Shown here: one piece after another, positions 19,627-28,865 of the stretch
Layout of the letters: the number at the start of each line of letters is the position of its first letter
How positions within the stretch are numbered: position 1 is the first letter of the stretch
Assembly (NCBI RefSeq): GCF_014203015.1
Contig: NZ_JACHIB010000006.1
Location: 1-64,000 of the forward strand
Origin: Castellaniella defragrans
GTDB lineage: Bacteria; Pseudomonadota; Gammaproteobacteria; Burkholderiales; Burkholderiaceae_B
Length of the DNA: 64,000 bases
Direction: 5' to 3'
The notes under the pieces: model-generated
Databases searched by the model: none
What the model was told of the DNA's origin: nothing
The model's input: the letters and a program-made list of their open reading frames with translations, nothing else
Made by a program: the position numbers and the translations under genes

Positions 19627-19673
19627 TCCGATCCCTCTCTTTTCCTCTTTTTCCGCCGCCTGGAATTTCCCCG

Positions 19674-20609
19674 ATGTCATCCGATCGTTACCAAAAGGCC
19701 CGCTACAAGGGCGTCTACCCCGTCGTCCCGACCATTTTCAAGGACGACGGATCGCTCGACCTGGAAGGCCAGCTCCGCTGCGTCGATTTCATGATCGACG
19801 CGGGCTCCGACGGGCTGAGCCTGCTGGCGAACTTCTCCGAGCAGTTCTCCCTGACGGACGAGGAGCGCCGCATCCTGACCGAGGCCATCCTGAAGCACGT
19901 GGCCGGCCGCGTCCCCGTCATCGTCACCACCTCGCACTACAGCACCGACCTCTGCATCCAGCGCAACCGGCACGCCGAGGCCTTCGGCGCGGCCATGGTG
20001 ATGGTGCTGCCGCCCTACCACGGCGCCACCATCCGCTGCGACGAGGCGCGCGTGCACGAATACTTCTGCCGCCTGTCCGACGCCGCCGGCATCCCCATCA
20101 TGGTCCAGGACGCCCCCATCAGCGGCACGCCGCTGTCGGCTCCGGCGCTGGCGCGGATGGCGCGCGAGATCGAGCACGTGCGCTATTTCAAGATCGAAAG
20201 CGCCGGGGTCGCCGGCAAGCTGCGCGCCCTGATCGAACTGGGCGGCGACGCCATCGAGGGCCCCTGGGACGGCGAGGAATCCATCACCCTGCTGCCCGAC
20301 CTGGACGCGGGCGCCACCGGCGCCATGACGGGCGGCGGCTATCCGGACGGCATCAAGGCGATCTTCGACGCGCACGTCGCGGGCGACCGCGAACAGGCCG
20401 TCGCGCTCTACCAGCAGTGGCTGCCGCTCATCAACTACGAGAACCGGCAGACCGGCATCCAGACCAGCAAGATCCTGATGAAGGAAGGCGGCATCATCGG
20501 ATCGGATCACGCGCGCCATCCCTTCCCCACCGCCATTCCCGCGATCCGCGCCGGCCTGCTGGACGCCGCCCGCCGGCTCGATCCGCTGGTGCTGCGCTGG
20601 GCGGCCTGA
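19674..20609 (+). CDS. L-2-keto-3-deoxyarabonate dehydratase (DHDPS family)
   Basis: A 311-residue TIM-barrel lyase/dehydratase of the dihydrodipicolinate synthase superfamily. It matches, block by block from memory, the L-2-keto-3-deoxyarabonate dehydratase of Azospirillum brasilense: DFMIDAGSDGL, LANFSEQF, VPVIVTTSHYST, PPYHGAT, IPIMVQDAP, AREIEHVRYFKIES, GDAIEGPWDGEE, AGATGAMTGGG and the ending ARRLDPLVLRWA. Lys173 in YFKIE fits the Schiff-base lysine. The product, 2-oxoglutarate semialdehyde, is the substrate of the dehydrogenase at 11028-12599. The gene follows the UxaA-type dehydratase after a pyrimidine-rich 47-nt spacer. Activity on 5-keto-4-deoxyglucarate is a possible alternative. 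Confidence 0.86.
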   Translation: MSSDRYQKARYKGVYPVVPTIFKDDGSLDLEGQLRCVDFMIDAGSDGLSLLANFSEQFSLTDEERRILTEAILKHVAGRVPVIVTTSHYSTDLCIQRNRHAEAFGAAMVMVLPPYHGATIRCDEARVHEYFCRLSDAAGIPIMVQDAPISGTPLSAPALARMAREIEHVRYFKIESAGVAGKLRALIELGGDAIEGPWDGEESITLLPDLDAGATGAMTGGGYPDGIKAIFDAHVAGDREQAVALYQQWLPLINYENRQTGIQTSKILMKEGGIIGSDHARHPFPTAIPAIRAGLLDAARRLDPLVLRWAA

Positions 20610-20785
20610 ACGGCGCCCGCGCATCCTCTCCCCCGGGCCGGTCCTTTGCGCCACTGGGCCGTCCCGGTCGAAAGCGCCGCCGAAGCGCCCCCGCGAATGC
20701 CGTAGAATGTGCTGGCTCCAGCGGAGGAGGAAGACAGGGCGGCGCCCACGCGGCCGTTCCGGACACCATGCAGAGGACGGACCCC

Positions 20786-21559
20786 ATGGAAAAGGCAGGG
20801 CTCAAGACGACAGCCGAGCGCCCGACGGCAAGCCAGACCCTGGTGCGCGGCCTCGACGTCATCGAGGCCGTCTCGGCCGACGGCGCCAGCGACATCACCA
20901 CGATCGCGGCCCGCACCGGCATGACCTACAGCACGGCGCACCGCATCGTCTCGGCGCTGATCCAGCGCCAATACCTGAAGCGCGTGCCCGGCAAGGGCTA
21001 CCGCCTGGGCAGCAAGCTGCTGGCGCTGGGCTTCCAGGCCTACAGCCAGGTGGACCTCACCCCCGTGGCGCATCCCTTTCTCGAACGCCTGGCGCGGCAG
21101 ACCCACGACACCGTGCACCTGGCCTGCGAAGAACTGGGCAAGGTGTTCTACCTGGACAAGATCGCCAGCCGCCGCCCGGTGGAAATCAGCTCCCGCATCG
21201 GCGGCATGAAGCCGCTGATCTCCACCGGCGTGGGCAAGGCCCTGCTGCTGGACGGCTCCGTGCGCTCCTGGGGCGCGCTGTACGACGCCGATGCCCAAAG
21301 GCTGGGCCTGGCCATGCCGCGCGACCAGTGGCTGGACATGATGCAGGAATACGCCCGGCACGGCTACACCTACGACCTGGGCGAGGACGAGCCCGCGATC
21401 CGCTGCGTGGCCGCGCCCATCCGGGACGCCAGCCACAGGATCGTCGCGGCCCTCAGCGTGTCGAGCACCGCCGACTACATGCCGCCCGAGCGCATGCGCG
21501 AGCTGGTGCCGGTGGTGGTGGCGACCGCGCGCCAGATCAGCGCCGAACTGGGCAACTAG
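20786..21559 (+). CDS. IclR family transcriptional regulator
   Basis: A 257-residue regulator: an N-terminal winged helix-turn-helix (about residues 12-70: ITTIAARTGMTYSTAHRIVSAL) and a C-terminal IclR effector-binding domain with the GMKPLISTGVGKALL, EDEPAIRCVAAPIRD and ALSVSSTADYM segments. The start with AGAGGA upstream is preferred over an ATG 18 nt earlier. It lies between the sugar-acid dehydratase genes and the aldehyde dehydrogenase/aldolase operon, on the same strand as both. The dyad at 21682-21710 just downstream, overlapping a strong promoter, is a candidate target. Confidence 0.88.
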   Translation: MEKAGLKTTAERPTASQTLVRGLDVIEAVSADGASDITTIAARTGMTYSTAHRIVSALIQRQYLKRVPGKGYRLGSKLLALGFQAYSQVDLTPVAHPFLERLARQTHDTVHLACEELGKVFYLDKIASRRPVEISSRIGGMKPLISTGVGKALLLDGSVRSWGALYDADAQRLGLAMPRDQWLDMMQEYARHGYTYDLGEDEPAIRCVAAPIRDASHRIVAALSVSSTADYMPPERMRELVPVVVATARQISAELGN

Positions 21560-21681
21560 CCGGGCCGCCTCGGCCCCATCGGCAACCGCGCCGGCTCCCG
21601 TTTCAACCCCGAATTCATTCCTCTCCAGGCACCCCCATCCCTGTTCCTGTCCCATTCCTATCCACGAGGATTCTTTGTTCT

Positions 21682-21710
21682 CAATATGTGAGAGTCAATC
21701 TCATCTATTG
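21682..21710. promoter_or_regulatory. interrupted dyad operator overlapping the -35 of the aldehyde dehydrogenase/aldolase operon
   Basis: Two nested inverted words form a symmetric site: CAATA (21682-21686) pairs with TATTG (21706-21710), and TGAGA (21689-21693) pairs with TCTCA (21699-21703), around a 5-nt centre. It overlaps the first bases of the -35 hexamer, the position of a repressor or a class II activator site. The IclR protein encoded 120 nt upstream is the obvious candidate binder (inference). Confidence 0.7.
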
Positions 21711-21736
21711 AAAAAATCATCGGACTCTCCTAAAAT
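21708..21736 (+). promoter_or_regulatory. sigma-70 promoter of the acetaldehyde dehydrogenase/aldolase operon
   Basis: TTGAAA (21708-21713) and TAAAAT (21731-21736) are separated by exactly 17 nt. Transcription would start near 21743, leaving a leader of about 90 nt before the ATG at 21832. It stands out in the AT-rich pocket of the 272-nt region after the IclR gene. Confidence 0.75.
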
Positions 21737-21831
21737 TTCCGCACGGCCGCAGCCTGGCTGGACCGCCGTCATGGGCATGTGAGCGCGCCTCCCATGACCC
21801 TCATCTCGCACACGGATAATTGGAGTTCGCC

Positions 21832-22755
21832 ATGACAAAGAAGCTACGGGCCGCCATCATCGGCCCCGGGAACATCGGCACCGACCTGCTGGCCAAGCTG
21901 ATGCGCAGCGAATGGATCGAGCCGGTCTGGATGGTCGGCATCGACCCGCAGTCCGACGGCCTGAAGCGGGCGCGGGAACTGGGCCTGAAGACCAGCGACC
22001 AGGGCGTGGACGGCCTGCTGCCCCACGTGCTGGAGGACGACATCCGCTTCGCCTTCGACGCCACCAGCGCCTACGTGCACAAGGCCAATTCCGACAAGCT
22101 CACCGCGCTGGGCGTACGCATGATCGACCTGACCCCGGCGGCCATCGGCCCCTACTGCGTGCCGCCGGTCAACCTGGCCGAGCTGGTGGGCCAGGACCAG
22201 CAGAGCGTCAACAACGTCAACATGGTGACCTGCGGCGGGCAGGCCACCATCCCCATGGTGTACGCCATCTCGCGCGTGCAGCCGGTGGAATACGGCGAGA
22301 TCGTGGCGACCGTGTCGTCCCGCTCCGCCGGCCCGGGCACGCGCAAGAACATCGACGAATTCACCCGCACCACGGCCGGCGCCGTGGAACGGGTGGGCGG
22401 CGCGAAGAAAGGCAAGGCCATCATCATCCTGAACCCGGCCGAGCCGCCGATGATCATGCGCGACACCGTGCACTGCCTGACGGAGACCGAGCCCGACCAG
22501 GCGGCCATCACCGAATCCATCCGGCAGATGCTGGAGCAGGTGCGCAAGTACGTCCCCGGCTACCGGCTGGTCAACGGGCCGGTCTTCGACGGCCGGCGCG
22601 TGTCGGTCTACCTGGAGATCGAAGGCCTGGGCGACTACCTGCCGAAGTATTCCGGCAACCTGGACATCATGACGGCCGCCGCCGCGCGCACCGCCGAGCT
22701 GATGGCCGAACACATGCTGCAAGGCGCCGCGCAGGCCGCCTCCACCGCCCTCTGA
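21832..22755 (+). CDS. acetaldehyde dehydrogenase (acylating)
   Basis: A 307-residue enzyme of the DmpF/MhpF type that converts acetaldehyde, NAD and CoA to acetyl-CoA. The Rossmann motif is [11 protein letters not shown] at residues about 8-18, the catalytic cysteine is in [12 protein letters not shown] (about residue 130), and [13 protein letters not shown] is a family block. It normally forms a channelling heterotetramer with 4-hydroxy-2-oxovalerate aldolase, which is encoded 11 nt downstream. GGAG lies about 8 nt before the ATG, favouring this start over one 12 nt upstream. No ring-cleavage genes are near, so the source of acetaldehyde is not obvious from the window. Confidence 0.93.
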   Translation: MTKKLRAAIIGPGNIGTDLLAKLMRSEWIEPVWMVGIDPQSDGLKRARELGLKTSDQGVDGLLPHVLEDDIRFAFDATSAYVHKANSDKLTALGVRMIDLTPAAIGPYCVPPVNLAELVGQDQQSVNNVNMVTCGGQATIPMVYAISRVQPVEYGEIVATVSSRSAGPGTRKNIDEFTRTTAGAVERVGGAKKGKAIIILNPAEPPMIMRDTVHCLTETEPDQAAITESIRQMLEQVRKYVPGYRLVNGPVFDGRRVSVYLEIEGLGDYLPKYSGNLDIMTAAAARTAELMAEHMLQGAAQAASTAL

Positions 22756-22766
22756 GGAGCAGAACC

Positions 22767-23807
22767 ATGACCCAAGAACGCAAGAAGATCACGCTGCACG
22801 ACATGACGCTGCGCGACGGCATGCATCCCAAGCAGCACCGCATCACGCTGGAGCAGATGCGCGCCGTGGCCGCCGGCCTGGACGCGGCCGGGATGCCGCT
22901 GATCGAAGTCACCCACGGCGACGGCCTGGGCGGCGCCTCCGTCAATTACGGCTTCCCCGCGCATGCGGACGAGGAATACCTGCAGACGGTGCTCTCCGTG
23001 GTGAAGCACTCGAAGGTCTCCGCCCTGCTGCTGCCCGGCATCGGCACCACCGACCACCTGCGCATGGCGCACGACCTGGGCGTGCACACCATCCGCGTCG
23101 CCACCCACTGCACCGAGGCCGACGTCTCCGAGCAGCACATCACCGAGGCCCGGCGCCTGGACATGGACACGGTGGGCTTCCTGATGATGAGCCACATGAA
23201 CAGCCCCGAAGGCCTGGCCCGCCAGGCCAGGCTGATGGAAGGCTACGGCGCCAACTGCATCTACGTGACCGATTCCGCCGGCCACCTGCTGCCCGAGACC
23301 GTGCGCGCGCGCCTGCTGGCGGTGCGCGACGCCCTCAAGCCGGAGACCGAGCTGGGCTTCCACGGCCACCACAACCTCGCCATGGGCGTGGCCAACAGCA
23401 TCGCCGCCATCGAGGCCGGCGCCACCCGCATCGACGCGGCCTGCGCGGGCCTGGGCGCGGGCGCCGGCAACACGCCGATGGAAGTGCTGGTCGCCGTGCT
23501 GGACCTGATGGGCATCGACACCGGCATCGACGTCTTCAAGATCCAGGACGTCGCCGAGGACCTGGTCGTGCCGATGATGGACTTCCCCATCCGCATCGAC
23601 CGCGACGCCCTCACCCTGGGCTACGCCGGGGTCTACGGGTCCTTCCTGCTGTTCGCCAAGCGGGCCGAGCAGAAATACGGCGTGCCCGCGCGCGAGATCC
23701 TGGTCGAAATGGGCCGCCGCGGCATGGTGGGCGGCCAGGAGGACATGATCGAGGACACGGCGCTGTCCATGCTGGCCCGGCGCGAGAAGCAGGCCGTCAC
23801 CGCCTGA
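22767..23807 (+). CDS. 4-hydroxy-2-oxovalerate aldolase
   Basis: A 346-residue DRE-TIM metallolyase of the DmpG/MhpE type that cleaves 4-hydroxy-2-oxovalerate to pyruvate and acetaldehyde; the aldehyde is channelled to the dehydrogenase encoded directly upstream. The N-terminal [11 protein letters not shown] carries the catalytic Arg and metal-binding Asp, the [13 protein letters not shown] block supplies metal-binding histidines, and the C-terminal about 60-residue communication domain ([21 protein letters not shown]) contacts the partner. The length matches the family (about 340-350). GAGGAG precedes the start. The usual preceding enzyme, 2-oxopent-4-enoate hydratase, is not adjacent; the FAH-fold AraD1-type protein 8 kb upstream belongs to the same superfamily as that hydratase. 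Confidence 0.94.
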   Translation: MTQERKKITLHDMTLRDGMHPKQHRITLEQMRAVAAGLDAAGMPLIEVTHGDGLGGASVNYGFPAHADEEYLQTVLSVVKHSKVSALLLPGIGTTDHLRMAHDLGVHTIRVATHCTEADVSEQHITEARRLDMDTVGFLMMSHMNSPEGLARQARLMEGYGANCIYVTDSAGHLLPETVRARLLAVRDALKPETELGFHGHHNLAMGVANSIAAIEAGATRIDAACAGLGAGAGNTPMEVLVAVLDLMGIDTGIDVFKIQDVAEDLVVPMMDFPIRIDRDALTLGYAGVYGSFLLFAKRAEQKYGVPAREILVEMGRRGMVGGQEDMIEDTALSMLARREKQAVTA

Positions 23808-23810
23808 TTC

Positions 23811-23842
23811 CGTCGCCGCCCGGGCCCGTCGCCGCCCGGGCC
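23811..23842. repeat. 2 x 16-nt exact tandem duplication downstream of the aldolase gene
   Basis: CGTCGCCGCCCGGGCC occurs twice head-to-tail (23811-23826 and 23827-23842), starting 3 nt after the aldolase stop codon, in the spacer before the convergent RND permease. The following GC-rich sequence can fold with it. It may act in transcript ending, but no U-tract is seen. Confidence 0.85.
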
Positions 23843-23992
23843 GGCGCGGGCCGTCATCCGGCCCGGCCGCCGGGCTGGGCCGGCTGCCGCGCACCCGAAC
23901 CCGGAGGGCCGTATCGCCCTGCTGGCGGCGGACCTGCACCAGCGTGAAGCCGGTCTTCACATGCCCGGCCGGCCCCGATGCCGGCCCCGTCC

Positions 23993-26900
23993 TCAGGCCG
24001 CCCGCCCGCGGACGCGCGCGCGCCGCAGCCGCTGCGCCTGCTTGAGCGCCCGGCCGCGCACGTAGCGGTGGTGCAGGCGGTCCAGGTACAGGTACACCAC
24101 CGGCGTCGTGAAGAGCGTCAGCGCCTGCGACAGGATCAGGCCGCCCACCATCGTGTAGCCCAGCGGCTGGCGCAGCTCGGATCCGGCGCCGCTGCCCAGC
24201 ATCAGCGGCAGGCCCGCCAGCAGGGCGCACATCGTCGTCATCATGATGGGCCGGAAGCGCAGCAGGCAGGCCTGGTAGATGGCCTCGCGCGGGGACAGGC
24301 CCTGCTGGCGCTCGGCCACCAGGGCGAAGTCGATCAGCATGATGCCGTTCTTCTTGACGATGCCGATCAGCAGCAGGATGCCGATGATGGCGATCACGCT
24401 GAGGTCGAAGCCGCTGCCCATCAGGATCAGCAGCGCCCCCACGCCCGCCGACGGCAGGGTGGACAGGATGGTCAGGGGGTGGATGTAGCTTTCGTACAGC
24501 AGGCCCAGCACGATGTACACGGCCACCAGGGCGGCGGCGATCAGGTAGGGCTGGCTCGCCAGGGATTCCTGGAAGACCTGGGCCGTGCCCTGGAAGGCCC
24601 CCTGGATCGACAGGGGCATGTTCATGGAGGCCTGGGCCGCGTGGATGGCGTCCACCGCCTGGCCCAGCGAATGGCCGGCGGCCAGGTTGAAGGAGATCGT
24701 CACCGCCGGGAACTGGCCCTGGTGGTTGATCGACAGGAAGCCCGGCTTCGAGGTGTCCAGCCGCGTCAGGCTGGACAGCGGCACCTGCTCGCCGGTCAGC
24801 GGCGACTTCACGTACAGGCGCGAGAACACGTCCGGGTCCGACTGCAGTTCCGGGGTGATCTCCAGGACGACCTGGTAGCTGTTGATCTGGGTGGAATACT
24901 GCGCCACCTGGCGCTGGCCCAGCGCGTTGTAGATGGTGCTGTCGATCATGGCCGGGGTGATGCCGAACATGGCCGCGCGGGCGCGGTCGATCGTCACCAT
25001 CGCCGTGTTGGCGCCGTTCTGCTGGTCGGTGGCCAGGTCGGCGAGCTGCGGCAGGCCGCGCAGGCGGTCGAGCAGGCGCGGCGCCCAGGCGTTCAGTTCG
25101 TCCAGGCTGGCGCTGGTCAGGGTGTACTGGTACTGGGTGCGCGACAGGCGCCCGCCGACGTTGATGTCCTGGCCCGCCTGCATGAACAGGCGCACGCCGG
25201 GCACGTGCTCCAGCTGCGGGCGCAGCCGGCGGATGACGTCGTCGGCGCTGGCGCGCCGGCCCGCTTCGCGCGGCTTCAGGCTGATGAAGAAGCGCCCGGT
25301 GTTGAAGGTCGGCGCGTTGCTGCTCATGCCGAAGGCGGCGATGTCCGGATCCTGGCGCAGGACTTCGGCCAGGGCCATCATGCGCTGGTTCATGGCCTCG
25401 AACGAGCTGTCCTGCGACGATTCGGCCAGGCCGAAGATCGCGCCCGTGTCCTGCTGCGGGAAAAAGCCTTTCGGGATCACGATGAACAGCGCGGCGGACG
25501 CGGCCACCGTCGCCAGGAAGACGCACAGCGTGGCGAACTGGTGATCCAGCGCGTGGTCCAGCCCCCGGCGATAGACCGCCAGCATCCGGTCGAAGCCGCG
25601 CTCGAACGCCTGGTAGATCCGCCCGTGCGAGGCCTGCTGCGGATTGCGCAGGTAGCGCGAGCACAGCATGGGCGTCAGGCTGAGCGTCACCAGCACGGAG
25701 ATCAGCACCGTCATGACGACGGTCACGGCGAATTCGCGGAACAGCCGCCCCACCATGCCGCCCATCAGCAGCAGGGGGATGAACACGGCCGCCAGCGACA
25801 CCGAGATCGACACGATGGTGAAGCCGATCTCGCGCGCGCCCTTCAGGGCCGCCTCCATGGGCCGCATGCCTTCTTCCACGTGGCGCCAGATGTTCTCCAG
25901 CATGACCACGGCGTCGTCGATCACGAAGCCCACGGAAATCGTCAGCGCCATCAGGGACAGGTTGTCCAGGCTGTAGCCGGCCACGTACATCAGCGCGAAG
26001 GTGCCCATCAGCGCGAGCGGCACCGTGGCGCTGGCGATCAGCGTGCCCGCCACGTTGCGCAGGAACATGAAGATCACCATCACCACCAGCGCGATCGACA
26101 GCAGCAGCGTGAACTCGACCTCGTGGACCGATGCGCGGATGTTCTGGGTGCGGTCGATCAGGGTGCTGACCTGGATGCTGGCCGGCATGGACGCCATCAG
26201 GCGCGGCAGCTCCGCGCGCACGCGCTCGACCGTGTCGATGACGTTGGCGCCCGGCTGCTTGGTGATCCCCATCACCAGGGAGCGCCCGTCGCTGGCCACG
26301 TCGCCCGGCCCCGCCCCCTTGCCGGCGAAGGCCCAGGCGGCCTGCTTGGTGTCCTCCGGCCCCGGCACGGCGATGCCGATGTCGCGCACGCGCACCGGCG
26401 CGCCGTTGCGCCAGGCGACGATCACGTCGTTCCAGGGCGCGGCATCGAGCACCTGGTCGTTGGTGTAGATGGTGTAGCTCTGGCTGCTGCCGTCGATCGT
26501 GCCCTTGGGCTGGTTCACCGTGGTGGTGGCGATCACGCCGCGGATCGACTCCAGGTCCAGGCCCAGCGCGGCGATCTTCTGCGGATCGACCTGGATGCGG
26601 ATGGCCGGCTTCTGCTGGCCGAAGATGTTCACCTGGCCGACGCCCTCGACCCGCGAGAGCTGCTGGGCGAGGATGTTGTCGGCGTAGTCGTTGACCTCGG
26701 TGACGGGCAGCACGTCGGACTGCACCGACAGGATCAGGATGGAGAAGTCCGCCGGATTGACCTTGCGGAAGGTGGGCGGGCTGGACAGGTTGGAAGGAAG
26801 CTGGCGCGAGGCCGCGTTGATGGCGCTCTGCACGTCCAGGGCGGCGCCGTCGATGTCGCGGTCGAGGGCGAACTGCAGCGTGATGCGCGAGGCGCCCAGC

Positions 26901-27154
26901 GCGTTCTCCGAGCTCATCTGCACCAGGCCGGGAATGGTGGAGAATTCCCGTTCCAGCGGCTGGGCCACGCTGGTGGCCATGGTCTCCGGATTGCCGCCGG
27001 GCAGCTTGGCGGTGACCTGGATGGTGGGGAAATCGACCTGCGGCAGCGGCGCCACCGGCAGCAACGGGAACACCGCCAGGCCCAGCAGGAACAGGGCCAT
27101 CGCCAGCAGCGAGGTGCCGATGGGGCGCCGGATGAACGCCTCGGAGATGTTCAC
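23993..27154 (-). CDS. RND multidrug efflux permease, MdtB/MdtC/MuxB type
   Basis: A 1053-residue inner-membrane proton antiporter of the hydrophobe/amphiphile efflux family. It begins NISEAFIRRPIGTSLLAMALFLLG-like (first TM helix), has large periplasmic loops after TM1 and TM7, and the TM4 proton-relay aspartate pair in FVIDDAVVMLENI; a second typical block is GIVKKNGIMLIDFAL. The start is GTG and overlaps the adaptor stop as GTGA, so expression is coupled. MdtABC and MuxABC systems use two different permeases; only one is encoded here, and no TolC-like outer-membrane channel gene is adjacent. Either the pump is homotrimeric and borrows a channel encoded elsewhere, or the operon is reduced. 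Confidence 0.92.
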   Translation of the reverse strand: MNISEAFIRRPIGTSLLAMALFLLGLAVFPLLPVAPLPQVDFPTIQVTAKLPGGNPETMATSVAQPLEREFSTIPGLVQMSSENALGASRITLQFALDRDIDGAALDVQSAINAASRQLPSNLSSPPTFRKVNPADFSILILSVQSDVLPVTEVNDYADNILAQQLSRVEGVGQVNIFGQQKPAIRIQVDPQKIAALGLDLESIRGVIATTTVNQPKGTIDGSSQSYTIYTNDQVLDAAPWNDVIVAWRNGAPVRVRDIGIAVPGPEDTKQAAWAFAGKGAGPGDVASDGRSLVMGITKQPGANVIDTVERVRAELPRLMASMPASIQVSTLIDRTQNIRASVHEVEFTLLLSIALVVMVIFMFLRNVAGTLIASATVPLALMGTFALMYVAGYSLDNLSLMALTISVGFVIDDAVVMLENIWRHVEEGMRPMEAALKGAREIGFTIVSISVSLAAVFIPLLLMGGMVGRLFREFAVTVVMTVLISVLVTLSLTPMLCSRYLRNPQQASHGRIYQAFERGFDRMLAVYRRGLDHALDHQFATLCVFLATVAASAALFIVIPKGFFPQQDTGAIFGLAESSQDSSFEAMNQRMMALAEVLRQDPDIAAFGMSSNAPTFNTGRFFISLKPREAGRRASADDVIRRLRPQLEHVPGVRLFMQAGQDINVGGRLSRTQYQYTLTSASLDELNAWAPRLLDRLRGLPQLADLATDQQNGANTAMVTIDRARAAMFGITPAMIDSTIYNALGQRQVAQYSTQINSYQVVLEITPELQSDPDVFSRLYVKSPLTGEQVPLSSLTRLDTSKPGFLSINHQGQFPAVTISFNLAAGHSLGQAVDAIHAAQASMNMPLSIQGAFQGTAQVFQESLASQPYLIAAALVAVYIVLGLLYESYIHPLTILSTLPSAGVGALLILMGSGFDLSVIAIIGILLLIGIVKKNGIMLIDFALVAERQQGLSPREAIYQACLLRFRPIMMTTMCALLAGLPLMLGSGAGSELRQPLGYTMVGGLILSQALTLFTTPVVYLYLDRLHHRYVRGRALKQAQRLRRARVRGRAA

Positions 27155-28554
27155 GACACGTCCCCGGGCGCGGCGGGCGCGGCGCTCCCGCCCGGTGCGG
27201 CTTTTCCGTCGGCCGCCGATTTCCGGCCAGGCGCGGCTTTGCCGTCCGCCGCGGCTTTCCCGCCGCCCGGCGCGGGCGCGGCCGCGGCGGCCGTTTCAGC
27301 CGCGGCCTCGGCGATCTTCAGGCCGGGGCGCAGCTTGTACTGGCCGTCGACCACGACGCGCTGGCCCGCCGACAGGCCTTCGGACACCACGGCCAGGCCG
27401 TCCTGCGCCACGGCCACCCGCACCGTCTGGACGCGCACCCGGCCGTCCGCCTCGATCACGTAGACGTACAGCCCCTGGGCGCCGCGCTGCACGGCGGACT
27501 CCGGCACCACCAGGGCGCCGGGCCGGTCGCCGAGGATCAGCCGCACGTCCACGGTCTGCCCCGGCCACAGGGCCTGGTCGGGGTTGTCCAGCCGGGCCTT
27601 CAGGCGCAGCGTGCCGCTGGCGGCGTCGATCTGGTTGTCCACCAGCACCAGCGTGCCCCGGCCCAGCCGCTCCGGCCGGCCCCGGCCGTAGACTTCGACG
27701 GCCAGGCCCGGGACGGGATGGGCGGCGGCCGATGCCTTGCCGCCCGCAGCACCCGCCGCCTTGCCGCCCGCCGCGGACGGCGATCCGGGCGCGCCGGCGC
27801 CGTCGGCCGGCGCCTGGGCGTGAACGGCGCGCGCCGCGCGGACGGCGGCCTGGACCTCGGCGAAGGCCGTGTCGGGCACGGTGAAGCTGACGGCGATCGG
27901 ATCGATCTGGTTGATCAGCACCAGGCCGTCGGCGTCCGTCGCGCGCACCAGATTGCCCGGATCCACCCGGCGGGCCCCGGTGCGTCCGGTCAGCGGCGCC
28001 GTGATGCGGGTGTAGTCGAGCTGGACGCGCGCGGCCTGGACCTGGGCCTCGTCGGCCTGGATCGCCGCCTGCAGCACCGCCACCTGGGCGCGCTGGGTAT
28101 CCAGGGTCTTGCGGTCGATGGCGCCGTGGCGCGCCAGTTCGACGTAGCGGGCGAGGTCCTCGCGGGCATTGTCCAGCTGCGCCTGGTCGCGCGTCCGCTG
28201 GGCCAGGGCCTGGGCCAGCTGGGCCTGCTGCACCCGGTCGTCGAGCCGCGCGATGAGCTGCCCTTCATGCACGACCTCGCCTTCGCGGAAGCCCACCGAT
28301 TCCAGCTGGCCGTCGATGCGCGCGCGTACCGTCACGCTGGCCCAGGCCTGGACCGCGCCCAGCCCCTGGAGGCGGATGGGCATGTCGCGCACGGCCACGT
28401 CCGCCGTATGCACCAGGACCGGCGCCGCGGCGTTGCCGTTGGCCGCGGCGGCCATCGGAGCCGGACGGCCCGACCACCATCCCCATGCACCCAGGACCAG
28501 CAGCGCCGCCAGGCCCCACCACAGAAAAGAACGGCGCACGGAGGAAATCGCCAT
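27151..28554 (-). CDS. RND efflux periplasmic adaptor (membrane fusion protein), MdtA type
   Basis: A 467-residue adaptor with an N-terminal membrane anchor (hydrophobic about residues 9-26), then a lipoyl/barrel-sandwich domain split by an alpha hairpin (VTVRARIDGQLESVGFREGEVVHEGQLIA in part; hairpin about 95-175; YTRITAPLTGRTG), a beta-barrel and a membrane-proximal domain. It links the permease to an outer-membrane channel. Two Ala/Gly/Lys/Pro-rich stretches lie outside family norms: about residues 245-280 inside the beta-barrel region, and a C-terminal tail of about 40 residues with a repeated ADGKAAPG word. The only nearby upstream start is used. It overlaps the permease by 4 nt. Confidence 0.88.
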   Translation of the reverse strand: MAISSVRRSFLWWGLAALLVLGAWGWWSGRPAPMAAAANGNAAAPVLVHTADVAVRDMPIRLQGLGAVQAWASVTVRARIDGQLESVGFREGEVVHEGQLIARLDDRVQQAQLAQALAQRTRDQAQLDNAREDLARYVELARHGAIDRKTLDTQRAQVAVLQAAIQADEAQVQAARVQLDYTRITAPLTGRTGARRVDPGNLVRATDADGLVLINQIDPIAVSFTVPDTAFAEVQAAVRAARAVHAQAPADGAGAPGSPSAAGGKAAGAAGGKASAAAHPVPGLAVEVYGRGRPERLGRGTLVLVDNQIDAASGTLRLKARLDNPDQALWPGQTVDVRLILGDRPGALVVPESAVQRGAQGLYVYVIEADGRVRVQTVRVAVAQDGLAVVSEGLSAGQRVVVDGQYKLRPGLKIAEAAAETAAAAAPAPGGGKAAADGKAAPGRKSAADGKAAPGGSAAPAAPGDVS

Positions 28555-28865
28555 GAGAGCTCGAAACGGGATGATCGACAGGAAGGCCTCCGCCGCGTCG
28601 CGGCGCCGGCGGAGCGGGCGGCCACGCGGCCGCTTGTGGAGTATACGAGGAAGTGTCAATGCGCGCTGCCCCGGATGACGCGCGGCTGAACGCGGGATCC
28701 GGCGACCGCGCCGGGACGCCCGGCGGCCGGACGCATCAGCCGGACGCACAAAAGAAACGACCCCGGGACTTTCGTTCCGGGGTCGGGTGCCTGGCCGGGG
28801 TTTCCCCGGCCGGGCTCGGGCCTGGACCGGCCGCCGGCGAAATCCGCCGGCGCGGCCCGTGCCGA
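28555..28865. other. intergenic region between the efflux adaptor and the phasin gene
   Basis: About 310 nt with no gene. It holds the phasin terminator (28750-28785) and, nearer the adaptor start, the GC-rich inverted word GGCCACGCGGCC at about 28619. The efflux operon promoter should lie at 28560-28660 on the minus strand; no confident hexamers were identified. Confidence 0.5.
28750..28785 (-). terminator. rho-independent terminator of the phasin gene
   Basis: A perfect 9-bp stem (arms 28758-28766 and 28777-28785, CGACCCCGG paired with CCGGGGTCG) with a 10-nt loop. Read on the minus strand, it is followed directly by TTTCTTTT (28757 to 28750). It lies about 80 nt beyond the phasin stop codon. 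Confidence 0.85.

Noticed and set aside
23978-27463. Very long open frame on the + strand (over 1100 codons) opposite the efflux genes
   Set aside because: The composition is His/Gln/Arg/Gly-rich nonsense typical of the antisense of high-G+C genes, while the minus strand encodes a complete RND permease and adaptor with all motifs.
28613-28637. GGCCACGCGGCC word upstream of the efflux adaptor, similar to part of the ruvB repeat
   Set aside because: The match is only about 14 nt of GC-rich palindromic sequence, too short to claim a third copy of the repeat.
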